Positions 33,498 through 42,362 of a DNA stretch of 64,000 bases are shown piece by piece. Under the pieces are notes generated by a model, which ran no database searches, was not told the origin of the DNA, and saw only the letters and a program-made list of their open reading frames with translations. The position numbers were made by a program, and so were the translations under genes. The stretch is from positions 124,001 to 188,000 of the forward strand of contig VXZQ01000003.1 in assembly GCA_009845425.1 (NCBI GenBank), read 5' to 3'. Every line of letters starts with the position of its first letter. The first letter of the stretch is position 1. This DNA is from Holophagales bacterium (GTDB lineage: Bacteria; Acidobacteriota; Thermoanaerobaculia; Multivoradales; Multivoraceae).

Positions 33498-34601
33498 TTA
33501 GTCCCTGATTTCAAGTGACTTACGGACCCTGCCGCAGTCCCCGGCCAAGCGTTCCAGCGACCACTCCGCATGGCTGCTGACGACCGGATCGTCGCTCTCC
33601 CGAGCCCGTTCGAGGGCCGCCGCGTAAGACTGATCGGCGCGGTTCCCCATCGCCACGGCGGCGTTGCGCCGCAGGCCGGACCTGCCCGCGCGCTTCATCG
33701 GACTGCGCCGGAAACGGCTGTGGTAGCCGTCCTCGGAAATCGACAGAAGGCCGGACAGGTCCAACTCGACACGGTCTGGCGGAAGCTCGAAGATCCCGGC
33801 CCGCTGCCGTTCGACGGGCGCCGCCCGGTGCTGATTCCAGGGGCAGACCTCCTGGCAGATGTCGCAGCCGAACACCCAGTCGCCGACCATCGTGCGCGCC
33901 TTCTCGGGCATCTCCCCACGGTGCTCGATCGTCCAGTAACTGATGCACCGCTCCGCGTCCAGCACCCAGGGCTCCGGCAGCGCCCCGGTCGGACACGCGT
34001 CCAGGCACCGGCGGCAGTTCCCGCAGAGGTCCTCGGCCAGCGGCTCGCTCGGCTCGAGTTCCAGGGTCAGAAACAGCTCGCCGAGCAGGAACCAGGAGCC
34101 GCTCCGGTCGAGCAACTGGGTGTTCTTGGCCACGGCACCGAGGCCGGCCCGCGCCGCCAGCGCCCGCTCCAGCACGGGCCCCGTATCAACGTACGGGCGA
34201 GCCCCGGCGCCCGGAAACGCTTCCCGGATACGCGACGAGAGCCGCCGCAGACGGCGCTCCATCACGTCGTGGTAGTCGTCGCCGCGGGCGTAGCGCGCCA
34301 CGCGGGGCCAGAGGTCGCCCGCCGGTTCCGGCTCACCTTCCAGGGGGTGGTAGTGAAGGGCGACACAGAGCGCCGACCTGGCGCCGTCGAGAAGCGAGGC
34401 CGGAACCACCCGCCGGCCCGGCCGGCGGCCCAGCCAGGACATCGAGGCGAAGAGGCCCCGTTCCAGCCGGCGCAGAAAAGAGGAACCGGTACCGGTCTGG
34501 GGCTCCAGCGTGGCGATGCCCGCGCGGTCGAAGCCCGCTTCGAGCGCCCAGCCGAGCAGCAGGTCGGCGCGACTCGCCGGGCTGGCGAGGCCCTCACTCA
34601 C
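33498..34601 (-). CDS. queG: Epoxyqueuosine reductase QueG
   Basis: Two 4Fe-4S motifs CGNCRRCLDACPTGAL and CDICQEVCPWN; YVDTGPVLERALAARAGLG. Confidence 0.95.
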   Translation of the reverse strand: MSEGLASPASRADLLLGWALEAGFDRAGIATLEPQTGTGSSFLRRLERGLFASMSWLGRRPGRRVVPASLLDGARSALCVALHYHPLEGEPEPAGDLWPRVARYARGDDYHDVMERRLRRLSSRIREAFPGAGARPYVDTGPVLERALAARAGLGAVAKNTQLLDRSGSWFLLGELFLTLELEPSEPLAEDLCGNCRRCLDACPTGALPEPWVLDAERCISYWTIEHRGEMPEKARTMVGDWVFGCDICQEVCPWNQHRAAPVERQRAGIFELPPDRVELDLSGLLSISEDGYHSRFRRSPMKRAGRSGLRRNAAVAMGNRADQSYAAALERARESDDPVVSSHAEWSLERLAGDCGRVRKSLEIRD

Positions 34602-35104
34602 CGGTCGTCAGCCGGCCGTGTCAAAACCTCGAAGCGAGTGGGATGGTCGTCTTCAGGCCCGGCAGGCACATCCTCCGACGTCTCCACCCGCCAACCGTCG
34701 AGCGGAGACAGATCGACCGCCGTGTCGCCTTCGACCTCAGCCAGTACGCGGGTCAGGTACACGCGGTCCGCGAAGCGAAACGTCGCGCTGAACAGCCCGG
34801 CGCCGCCGATCACGAACATCTCCTCCTCGCCCGCCCGGCGGGCGGCCTCGACCGCCGCTTCCAGTGAGCGGCGCACGTCGGCGCCGGGGGCCTCGAACCC
34901 GGGCCGCCCGCTCAGAACGATGCACGTCCGGCGCGGCAGCGGCCGGCAGCCGATCTCCTCCCAGGTGCGCCGGCCCATCACCACGTGGTGGCCCGTGGTC
35001 AACCGCTTGAAGCGTCGTACGTCGGTCCTGAGCTTCCAGGGCAGTTGACCTTCGAACCCGATCACGCCATTGGTCGCTGCGGCCAGAATCGCCGAGACCC
35101 TCAC
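34598..35104 (-). CDS. folA: Dihydrofolate reductase
   Basis: MRVSAILAAATNGVIGFEGQLPWKLRTDVRRFKRLTTGHHVVMGRRTWEEIG. Confidence 0.96.
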   Translation of the reverse strand: MRVSAILAAATNGVIGFEGQLPWKLRTDVRRFKRLTTGHHVVMGRRTWEEIGCRPLPRRTCIVLSGRPGFEAPGADVRRSLEAAVEAARRAGEEEMFVIGGAGLFSATFRFADRVYLTRVLAEVEGDTAVDLSPLDGWRVETSEDVPAGPEDDHPTRFEVLTRPADDR

Positions 35105-35124
35105 TGTCGCACCCCTCGACCTTC

Positions 35125-35919
35125 TCAGATCGCGACCGCGGCGCGGATTGGCGGATGAGGCTCGTAGCCCATGAGTTCGAAGTCGTCGAGCGTGAAGTCG
35201 AACACGGAGTCGACGTCCGGATTGATATGCATCCTCGGTAACGGTCGAGGCTTCCGGGTCAACTGCTCGCGCGCCTGGTCCACGTGGTTGCTGTACAGGT
35301 GCGCGTCACCGAACGTATGGACGAACTCGCCGGCTTCCAGTCCGCAGGTTCGTGCGACCATCATCAGGAGCAGCGAGTAGGACGCGATGTTGAAGGGCAC
35401 TCCCAGGAAGAGATCGCCGCTGCGCTGATAGAGCTGGCATGACAGCCGGCCGTTCGCCGCGTAGAACTGAAACAGCGTGTGGCAGGGCGGCAAGGCCATC
35501 GTGTCGACATCGGCGACGTTCCAGGCGCTGACGATCAGGCGCCGCGAATGCGGCTCGCTCCGAATGCGCTCGATCACCGCCGCGATCTGGTCGATCGACC
35601 GGCCGTCCGGCGCGGGCCAGGACCGCCACTGCGAGCCGTAGACGGGACCGAGGTCACCGCGCTCGTCCGCCCATTCGTCCCAGATCGACACGCCGTACCG
35701 GTGCAAATAGTCGACGTTCGTGTCGCCACGCAGGAACCACAGCAGCTCGACGATGATCGACCGCAGGTGCAACCGCTTCGTCGTCAACACCGGAAACCCG
35801 TCCGCGAGATCGAAACGCAACTGCCGGCCGAAAACGCTGCGAGTCCCCGTGCCCGTGCGGTCGTCCCGGACCACGCCCTCGTCGAGCACTTCCCGCAACA
35901 GGTCGAGGTACTGGCGCAT
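35125..35919 (-). CDS. thyA: Thymidylate synthase
   Basis: [49 protein letters not shown]. Confidence 0.98.
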   Translation of the reverse strand: MRQYLDLLREVLDEGVVRDDRTGTGTRSVFGRQLRFDLADGFPVLTTKRLHLRSIIVELLWFLRGDTNVDYLHRYGVSIWDEWADERGDLGPVYGSQWRSWPAPDGRSIDQIAAVIERIRSEPHSRRLIVSAWNVADVDTMALPPCHTLFQFYAANGRLSCQLYQRSGDLFLGVPFNIASYSLLLMMVARTCGLEAGEFVHTFGDAHLYSNHVDQAREQLTRKPRPLPRMHINPDVDSVFDFTLDDFELMGYEPHPPIRAAVAI

Positions 35920-35982
35920 CGCGCCGGTCTCAGGTTCCGGTCCGCGGCAACCGGCGATCGCCCGAACGGCTCGGCACCCCCC

Positions 35983-36762
35983 CTACCCCGCCGGTGAGAT
36001 CCGCAGGTTGCGGAAGTGGGCCACGGTGGAACCTTCCATCCACAGTGCGACCTTGCCCCGGCCGTCCGCTCCGGACTTCAGATCGTTGACGATCAGGGTC
36101 GGCTGGGCGGCGCCGTTCACGTACAGCCTGGCCTTCTCGCCCGTCACCTCGATCTTCACGGCGATCCATTCCGCCGGACCGATGTCCACGTAGGTCTCGT
36201 ACTGCCCCGGTGTCTCCGCGCGTAACCGGAACCAGGTCCAGTGCGGGTGGGATATGTACTGCGCACTGTGGTTGCGTCGGAGCTGGTCCTCCGCCCGGCC
36301 GTTGGTCGGCCGCAGGTAGAAGCAATCGTACGTCTCGTCGTCCTCCCGGACCCGGAAGGCGACGCCGACGAAACCGCGAGCGCCACCCTGGGCGCCCGGC
36401 GCCGGCTGGCCGGCCAGTTCGACCTCGATCGAACCACTGCCGAACTCCACGTCCTCGACGATTGCGAGGAAATCCCTCCGCGACTCTTCGAATGCCGCCG
36501 GGCCCGGTCTTTCGCCGCGGGCCCGCAGCTCCGCCATCACCTCCCGGCGTTCCGTGGCGATCGCCCCGAGCACCTCAGGATCGCCGGCAACGCGCAGCGC
36601 GGAGCGGCCTTCGAGAGCTTCGCCGCGGACCTCGACGTTGAGGAGCCGGAAGTCGCTGGCCGAAGGCACGTCCCGGTGGAATCCGGCGTCCTGGCTCAGG
36701 ACCGGAAACGCGGCCGGAATCGAGATGAGAACGAGAGCTATTCCGAGACGATGAACAGACAT
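35983..36762 (-). CDS. Secreted DUF1080/LamG-like (concanavalin-like) protein
   Basis: Signal-peptide-like N-terminus MSVHRLGIALVLISIPAAFPVLS; beta-sandwich signatures (FVGVAFRVREDDETYDCFYLRP; WIAVKIEVTGEKARLYVNG). Confidence 0.7.
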   Translation of the reverse strand: MSVHRLGIALVLISIPAAFPVLSQDAGFHRDVPSASDFRLLNVEVRGEALEGRSALRVAGDPEVLGAIATERREVMAELRARGERPGPAAFEESRRDFLAIVEDVEFGSGSIEVELAGQPAPGAQGGARGFVGVAFRVREDDETYDCFYLRPTNGRAEDQLRRNHSAQYISHPHWTWFRLRAETPGQYETYVDIGPAEWIAVKIEVTGEKARLYVNGAAQPTLIVNDLKSGADGRGKVALWMEGSTVAHFRNLRISPAG

Positions 36763-36782
36763 CGGTCTTTCCTCCGCAGTCA

Positions 36783-37706
36783 TCACACTAGCAGCCGTAG
36801 CAGTGCCGTCCTCTGCTCTTCGTCGGCAACGCCGAGGAATTTGCGGCGCAACCGCCGCCGCAGGTACGAACACTCCCAGCGTGGCCGGTGAAGGCCGTAG
36901 TAGCGCAACTGGGAAGCACGGTAGTAGCGTTCCACATCGGGTGAAAGGAGCCGCTTCCCCAGCCGCCCCGTCGTGACGCCGCGCGAGTGCCAGGCCCGGG
37001 CCCCCTCCACATGCCGCTGCCGCCAACCGCCGCGACCAAGGCGAAGCCCCAGATCGGCGTCCTCGAAGTAGAGAAAGAAACCCTCATCGAAGCCGCCGAC
37101 TTCCTCGAACGCGCTCCGGCGAACGAGCAGGCAGGCGGCCGAGAACCAGCCTTGCCCGAGCAGCGGCCGGAGCAGCCGTGGCAACCGCGCGTGGTTCCAG
37201 GCTCTCCCCTCGAACCGGTTCCGAAACTTCTGGATCGCCTCCCCCACGACTCCCACCGGAGGCGCCCAGCCCAACTGCAGCGAACCGTCCGGGTAGTGAA
37301 GCCGGGGAGCGGCTAACCCGAGCCTGGAGTCCGCTTCCAGCGCTTCCACCAGGCGCCGCAATGAGGTCGCGTCGATCCAGGCGTCCGGGTTGAGCAGCAG
37401 CAGGTAGCGACCCGCGGTCTCCCGGGCCGCCAGGTTGCAAGCGGCACCGAAGCCCAGGTTGCGCGCCGACGCGATCAGCCGCACCTTCGTCGGCTCCGGG
37501 GCCGGGTCCTGATCCTCAAGTTCACGGGCCGCGTCCAAGGAACCGTCAGTCGAGGCATTGTCCACCACAACGATCTCCAACCCGGCGCTTGCCGTCCGCC
37601 ACTCGTCCGCCACCGAACGCAGGCGCTCCAGGCAATGGCCAAGATGAAGGCCGGCATTGTGGTTGACGACCAACACGCTGACCGCCGGGACGTCGGGCCC
37701 GCTCAC
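36783..37706 (-). CDS. GT2 family glycosyltransferase (rhamnosyltransferase-like)
   Basis: SVLVVNHNAG, VVVDNASTDGS, NLGFGAACNLA, LLNPDAW, GFDEGFFLYFEDADLGLRL; GTG start overlaps upstream stop (GTGA). Confidence 0.9.
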   Translation of the reverse strand: MSGPDVPAVSVLVVNHNAGLHLGHCLERLRSVADEWRTASAGLEIVVVDNASTDGSLDAARELEDQDPAPEPTKVRLIASARNLGFGAACNLAARETAGRYLLLLNPDAWIDATSLRRLVEALEADSRLGLAAPRLHYPDGSLQLGWAPPVGVVGEAIQKFRNRFEGRAWNHARLPRLLRPLLGQGWFSAACLLVRRSAFEEVGGFDEGFFLYFEDADLGLRLGRGGWRQRHVEGARAWHSRGVTTGRLGKRLLSPDVERYYRASQLRYYGLHRPRWECSYLRRRLRRKFLGVADEEQRTALLRLLV

Positions 37707-38941
37707 GGACGTCTCCCCTGCGCCGCCAGCCAGGCTGTCTCGACCTCGCTCGCGAACGTCTCCGCGGCCCGGGCCCATGTCAGCGACCGAACGCGCTCAG
37801 GGCCCTGAACCTCCGCGACGCTCCGCGCTTCGCGGTCGAACAGCAGCCGGCGCAGGCCGTCGGTCACGCCGTCGACATCAAGCCGGTCGCACCTGAGCGG
37901 ATAGTCCGGCCAGAGTTCGAGCAACGCCGGCGCGTCCGAAACGAGCGCCGGCGCGCCGGCCGCCAGCGATTCGAGCGGCGGTAGGCCATACCCCTCGTAC
38001 TCCGACACATAGATGGTCCCGACCGCGCCCGCATACAGCTTGGGGAGAGCCTGGTCGTCCACGTAGCCGATACGGATCACGCGGTCCACGCAGCCACTCG
38101 ATCGAATCATGCGGTCCAGGTCGTCCGGCCTCGGCAACTGGTTCGCGCCGGCCACAACGAGCTGAAGTTCTTCGACGGGCAGATCGCCGGCAGCCGTCGC
38201 CACCCCCGCCCGAGCCGGCTCCCCCAACAACCTGGTCAGGCCGGCCAGCACCAGGTCCAGTCGACGGCGTTGCAAGATGGAACCCAGGATCAGCAGGTAA
38301 GGAGGCCGTACCCCCAGCCCCGCGAGGTCTCCCGCCCCTGCGTTGCGGCGAGAAACCGACTGCCCGGCCTGCTCGAACCGGGGCGACACGCCCAGTGGCG
38401 CGACCGCGATCCGTTCCTCCGGTACCCCGTACCGCCCCTGCAGTTCGGCGGCGGTCCGACCCGTGTCGGTCAGCACCCTGGTCGCCGAGCGGGCCGCGCG
38501 GCGTGCGAGGAAGCGTCGCCGCCACCTCTCCCTGAAGCCGAAGTCGCGCGGCAGGACCTCGAACGACAGGTCGTGGATCGTGACGAGCGAAGCAGGAGAG
38601 GCCCCGCGAGGCAGGCTGTAGCCCGGCGAGAACAGGAGGTCCACGGCTCGCGTCCGAAGGATGCGGGGCAGTCGGATCTGCTCCCAGAAGATCGGATGCG
38701 CATCGGTCCGCCGGTCGAACACGGCCTCGCAAGTGCAACCCCCCGCGTCCTTTCCGGTCCACAGTGGATGCTCGAAGGGATCGCCCTTGAAGAACAGCTT
38801 CAGCCGCCAGCCACGTGCTCGGGGCGTACCTCTGAGAGCCCTCAGGAGCTCCTCGAGGTACCTGCCCACGCCGGTCGGCGCGCCCTCCATCTCGTAGGCG
38901 ACGACGCCGATCGTTCCCGGCCCCGCAGCCCCGTGCGTCAT
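37703..38941 (-). CDS. GT4 family glycosyltransferase
   Basis: YEMEGAPTGVGRYLEELLRAL; TIHDLSFEVLP; VSEYEGYGLPPLESLAAGAPALVSD. Confidence 0.92.
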   Translation of the reverse strand: MTHGAAGPGTIGVVAYEMEGAPTGVGRYLEELLRALRGTPRARGWRLKLFFKGDPFEHPLWTGKDAGGCTCEAVFDRRTDAHPIFWEQIRLPRILRTRAVDLLFSPGYSLPRGASPASLVTIHDLSFEVLPRDFGFRERWRRRFLARRAARSATRVLTDTGRTAAELQGRYGVPEERIAVAPLGVSPRFEQAGQSVSRRNAGAGDLAGLGVRPPYLLILGSILQRRRLDLVLAGLTRLLGEPARAGVATAAGDLPVEELQLVVAGANQLPRPDDLDRMIRSSGCVDRVIRIGYVDDQALPKLYAGAVGTIYVSEYEGYGLPPLESLAAGAPALVSDAPALLELWPDYPLRCDRLDVDGVTDGLRRLLFDREARSVAEVQGPERVRSLTWARAAETFASEVETAWLAAQGRRP

Positions 38942-40065
38942 CGGGCGCCGGCCGTCCGTGGACCCGTTCCGCGCACGATCTCATCGTAGATCCCGGCCAC
39001 CTCCTCGGCGGCCCGCCGCCAGGAGAAGGTGGCCGCGCGCTCCAGACCGGCCTGTCGGTAGCGATCACGCCGCGACGGCTCGCGCAGCAAGGCGTCCAGG
39101 CCGCGCCGGATCGCCGCCACGTCGAAGGGATCGACGCACAGGGCGGCATCTCCAGCCACCTCGGCGAGCGACGACCGGTCCGAGGTAAGGACCGGCGTCC
39201 CGCAGGCCATCGCCTCCACCACCGGCAGGCCGAATCCCTCGACCAGCGACGGATAGGCCACCACCGAGGCGACATTGTAGAGAGCGATCAGGTCTTCCTC
39301 CGACACGGCGCCGAGGCGGCGCACGAAGTCAGGCCAGTCGCCAGCGAACACCGCGTCCCGCTTCCAGCCGCCACCGCCGACCAGCGCCAGCGGAACCCGG
39401 TTCCGCAGATCCGGACCGAGGCCGCCGTACGCCTCGATCAGTCGTGCGATGTTCTTGCGCGGTTCAAGCGTTCCCACCGAAAGGACAAAGGGCCCGTCGA
39501 GACTGAAGCGCTCCGCCAGTCGCCGCCTCGCCGCCTCCAGGTCGGCGCCGTTGAATGCCACGAAGGCCGCCGAAGCCGCTTCGTAGACCACCCGAAGCCG
39601 GTCATCCGGCAACGCGAACCACTTCCGCACTTCCCCGGCCGTGGCCTCCGATACGGCGATGATCGTTGCCCCTTGCGCAACCGCCCGCAGCGTCGCCAGC
39701 AGACACTGGTTCCGGTTAGCCGGCACGTGGAACTTCGGGTGGGTGAGAAAGGTCAGATCGTGGATCGTGAACACGACCGGTCCGTCGAAGCAGGCGGGGT
39801 CGGCGAAGGTCGGGATGTGGAACAGATCGAGTTCCCGGCGTCGCGGCCAGCGGCCCGGTCCACGACGAACGTTCCCCGGAAGCCCTTCAAGGAGCCGCCT
39901 CCATCCACGTGAGTCGACCTCCGCGTCGAGCGCATACAGGACGAGGCCCGGCCTGCCGCCCCGCTCCTCCGACAACTCCGCCAGCGCCTCCAGCAGACTG
40001 GCTGAGTACCTGGCTACGCCGTCCCGGGGCCCGAACAGCTTGCTCACGTCGAAACCGACGCGCAT
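38938..40065 (-). CDS. GT4 family glycosyltransferase
   Basis: FTIHDLTFLTHPKFH; SVGTLEPRKNIARLIEAY; SLVEGFGLPVVEAMACGTPVLTSD. Confidence 0.94.
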   Translation of the reverse strand: MRVGFDVSKLFGPRDGVARYSASLLEALAELSEERGGRPGLVLYALDAEVDSRGWRRLLEGLPGNVRRGPGRWPRRRELDLFHIPTFADPACFDGPVVFTIHDLTFLTHPKFHVPANRNQCLLATLRAVAQGATIIAVSEATAGEVRKWFALPDDRLRVVYEAASAAFVAFNGADLEAARRRLAERFSLDGPFVLSVGTLEPRKNIARLIEAYGGLGPDLRNRVPLALVGGGGWKRDAVFAGDWPDFVRRLGAVSEEDLIALYNVASVVAYPSLVEGFGLPVVEAMACGTPVLTSDRSSLAEVAGDAALCVDPFDVAAIRRGLDALLREPSRRDRYRQAGLERAATFSWRRAAEEVAGIYDEIVRGTGPRTAGAR

Positions 40066-40072
40066 TGCGGCC

Positions 40073-40366
40073 TCAGGCGCTCCGTGCTTCCCGCCTCACT
40101 TCGGCGCGAATCCCCCTGGCCACCGATCGCAGTCTCCTCGCGGCACCGGCCCTCAGATGTCCGGCGCCGTCGAGCTGATCGATCAACGGCAGGATGTCGG
40201 CATGAAGCGGATCCACCTTCGCGACCTCCTTCGCCCGCGCCCACACCGCCAGGCGAAGACGATCGTACGCACCCACGCCGACGACGCGGCGAAGCGCCAA
40301 CCGCAACGGCCGCGCAGGGCCGGAACGGGCAAGGCGTCCCAAGAAGGCAACGATGACCCGCCCCAT
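40073..40366 (-). CDS. Small hypothetical basic protein (~97 aa)
   Basis: MGRVIVAFLGRLARSGPARPLRLALRR...; fits the gap between GT4 and acyltransferase; no clear RBS. Confidence 0.4.
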   Translation of the reverse strand: MGRVIVAFLGRLARSGPARPLRLALRRVVGVGAYDRLRLAVWARAKEVAKVDPLHADILPLIDQLDGAGHLRAGAARRLRSVARGIRAEVRREARSA

Positions 40367-40416
40367 GGCACCGGGAGGGTACAACAACCGGCTGGCCGCG
40401 GATCCGTTGGCCACCG

Positions 40417-41868
40417 TCAGACGTCGAGAACAGCCACCATGCCGATCACCTCGTCGTACAGCGCGGAACGTTGCCGGCGCAGCCGCTCCACCGTACCCCT
40501 GCGAAACCCACCCATCCATAGCGCGCGCAGGCCGCGACCGAGTTCCTGGATGAAACGGTGGTAGCGGAGGCCGAGCAGGGCCGACAGCCCGCACAGGGCC
40601 ATCATTCCTCCAACCCGAACCCAGAGTGCCTCCGGCCTCCAGTCGAAACCGGGCAGAGGCTCGGTCCAGGCAAGGCCGACCGCCAGACTGGCGACGATCC
40701 AGGCCGTGGGCAGGATCACCAGCCCCAGGAACATCTTGAGTCCCGCCTGTTCCTTTCGGGTCTTCGAGAACTTCCTGGCGCCGAAGGCGACGAGAAGAGC
40801 CGCCGGCAGGTTCACCAGGTTGCCGACCAGAACCAGCGTTGGCAACAGGAGAAGCATGATCAACGCCTCCGCGCACAGCAGGATCAGGCGCATCGCCGTT
40901 CGGCGCACCGGGAGCCGGTCCAGGTCCCGGTCGTTCAGACCGAGCAACTGCAACGCCTCTCCATAGCGGCTCACCCGCGCCACGAGCCGCTCCACGACGC
41001 GAGGATCGATCGCGCGCTGCTTTCGGTAGCCGGCCCAGACCCGGGCGAAGCCCGCATCCCGCTCCTGCATCGGCGCTCGTCCCAGGCGTGCCACGCCCTC
41101 GCGCAGGGCCTGTTCCGCGCGCACCAGCGACCGCACCCTCTCCATCGCCCGGTGAAGCTCCCAGCTCTCGGTTGGATGGGTGACCTCGATCAGGTGCTGC
41201 TGGATCAGGCCGGTAAGGCGGTCCACGAAAGTCCCTTCCGTAGCGGGCCGATCGGGGTCCGGGCACCGTGCGCCACCTCGCTCCGGGCGTAGATCTGCCG
41301 GCAGGTCGACCGGCGGATAGAAGGCGATCAGGGCCCGGGAACGGAAGGCGTGCTTCCGCTCGTAGTGGAGACCCACGGGCACGAGAGCGGGATCGCCGCC
41401 GTCCTCCTGGGCAAGTTCGAACAGCCGCGCAGCCCCCGCCCGCAACTCGAGCAACCGGGGCTCGTCGTGAGTTGCACCCTCGGGGAAGATGGCTACGAAA
41501 GAGTGCCGGGCGGCGACCGCGAGCGCTCCCAGACTCCGTTGGTTCGCCGCCCGGCGCTCCTCGTCGCTCATCCGGGCACCGGGTTCTCCCCGATCCCGGC
41601 GGCGATAGAGGGGCACCGCGCCGGCGCCCCGCAACAGCCAGCCCACGATCGGCAGCCTGAACAGGCCGTGGCGGGCCCCGAAGGTGACGGGCCTCGGACT
41701 GAAGCCGAGCAACAGGATGCCGTCCGCCAGTCCGTTCGGGTGCCAGGCGACGAGAAGACCGCCACCCTCTCGCGGCACGTTCTCGGTGCCGACGATCTCG
41801 ACGCTGCGGAAGAAGAGCCTCGCCAGCAGCCGCAGGAACCACCTCAGGCTACGCATTCCTGAGCCCAT
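40417..41868 (-). CDS. PlsC-superfamily acyltransferase (Sct1/Gpt2-like arrangement, C-terminal TMs)
   Basis: VAWHPNGLADGILLL and FPEGATHDEPRLLELRAGAARL motifs; hydrophobic C-terminal segments. Confidence 0.85.
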   Translation of the reverse strand: MGSGMRSLRWFLRLLARLFFRSVEIVGTENVPREGGGLLVAWHPNGLADGILLLGFSPRPVTFGARHGLFRLPIVGWLLRGAGAVPLYRRRDRGEPGARMSDEERRAANQRSLGALAVAARHSFVAIFPEGATHDEPRLLELRAGAARLFELAQEDGGDPALVPVGLHYERKHAFRSRALIAFYPPVDLPADLRPERGGARCPDPDRPATEGTFVDRLTGLIQQHLIEVTHPTESWELHRAMERVRSLVRAEQALREGVARLGRAPMQERDAGFARVWAGYRKQRAIDPRVVERLVARVSRYGEALQLLGLNDRDLDRLPVRRTAMRLILLCAEALIMLLLLPTLVLVGNLVNLPAALLVAFGARKFSKTRKEQAGLKMFLGLVILPTAWIVASLAVGLAWTEPLPGFDWRPEALWVRVGGMMALCGLSALLGLRYHRFIQELGRGLRALWMGGFRRGTVERLRRQRSALYDEVIGMVAVLDV

Positions 41869-41963
41869 GCTCGACCGACCTGGTCACCTCCCGCTGAACT
41901 CCGTCCGACTCCGATCAGTCTACCCACCGGCGATTCGGCCTGACCATCCGACCGGTCGGTTGC

Positions 41964-41992
41964 TTGACAACCCCCTGCCGCACCCCTAGCGT
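41964..41992 (+). promoter_or_regulatory. Promoter-like TTGACA-17 bp-TAGCGT upstream of micro-ORF/comM
   Basis: Perfect -35 and 17-bp spacer; weaker -10. Confidence 0.45.
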
Positions 41993-42022
41993 GGTTTCAC
42001 CGATGCAAGGGAAGGAGGCTCC

Positions 42023-42112
42023 ATGACCCCACCGGGCCATCTTCAGCCCCCGGTTGACCCTACGCTGATCGCCGAGGGAGCCAATCCGGGGGCCGCCGAG
42101 TCCAGGGCTTAG
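42023..42112 (+). CDS. Putative 29-aa micro-ORF / leader peptide (MTPPGHLQPPVDPTLIAEGANPGAAESRA)
   Basis: GAAGGAGG SD 4-5 nt upstream of ATG, downstream of TTGACA promoter. Confidence 0.4.
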   Translation: MTPPGHLQPPVDPTLIAEGANPGAAESRA

Positions 42113-42278
42113 ATGGACGAATGACTTCCGGCCGCTCGACCGTCGCCTGAACCGCCCGAGCGCCCAGCGGACCCGCAGTCCGACCCGGGCCGCGCCGGGG
42201 CAAACCAGAACGAGTCGGGGCCCATCGGGCACAAACCGCCTACCGCGAAAACGCATCCATCCCGAGCCCGAGACACTC

Positions 42279-42307
42279 TGAGAGCGCAGGTTCAGCCTGC
42301 GCTCTCA
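42279..42307. other. Perfect 12-bp inverted repeat, 5-nt loop, upstream of comM
   Basis: TGAGAGCGCAGG-TTCAG-CCTGCGCTCTCA; no T-tract. Confidence 0.85.
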
Positions 42308-42362
42308 CTGCGTTAAGGAAGGACGGAGCCGGCTTCTGGAGCGGCTTCGCGTCTTAGTCCAT

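Noticed and set aside
41960-42100. Minus-strand pieces CTAGGGGTGC and CAGCGTAGGG resembling TPP riboswitch segments
   Set aside because: Wrong order and spacing; the CUGAGA core and the AACCUGAUCUGG segment are missing
41915-42256. 113-aa minus-strand ORF in the comM upstream gap
   Set aside because: Arg-rich, no homologous features, and it covers the plus-strand promoter/micro-ORF
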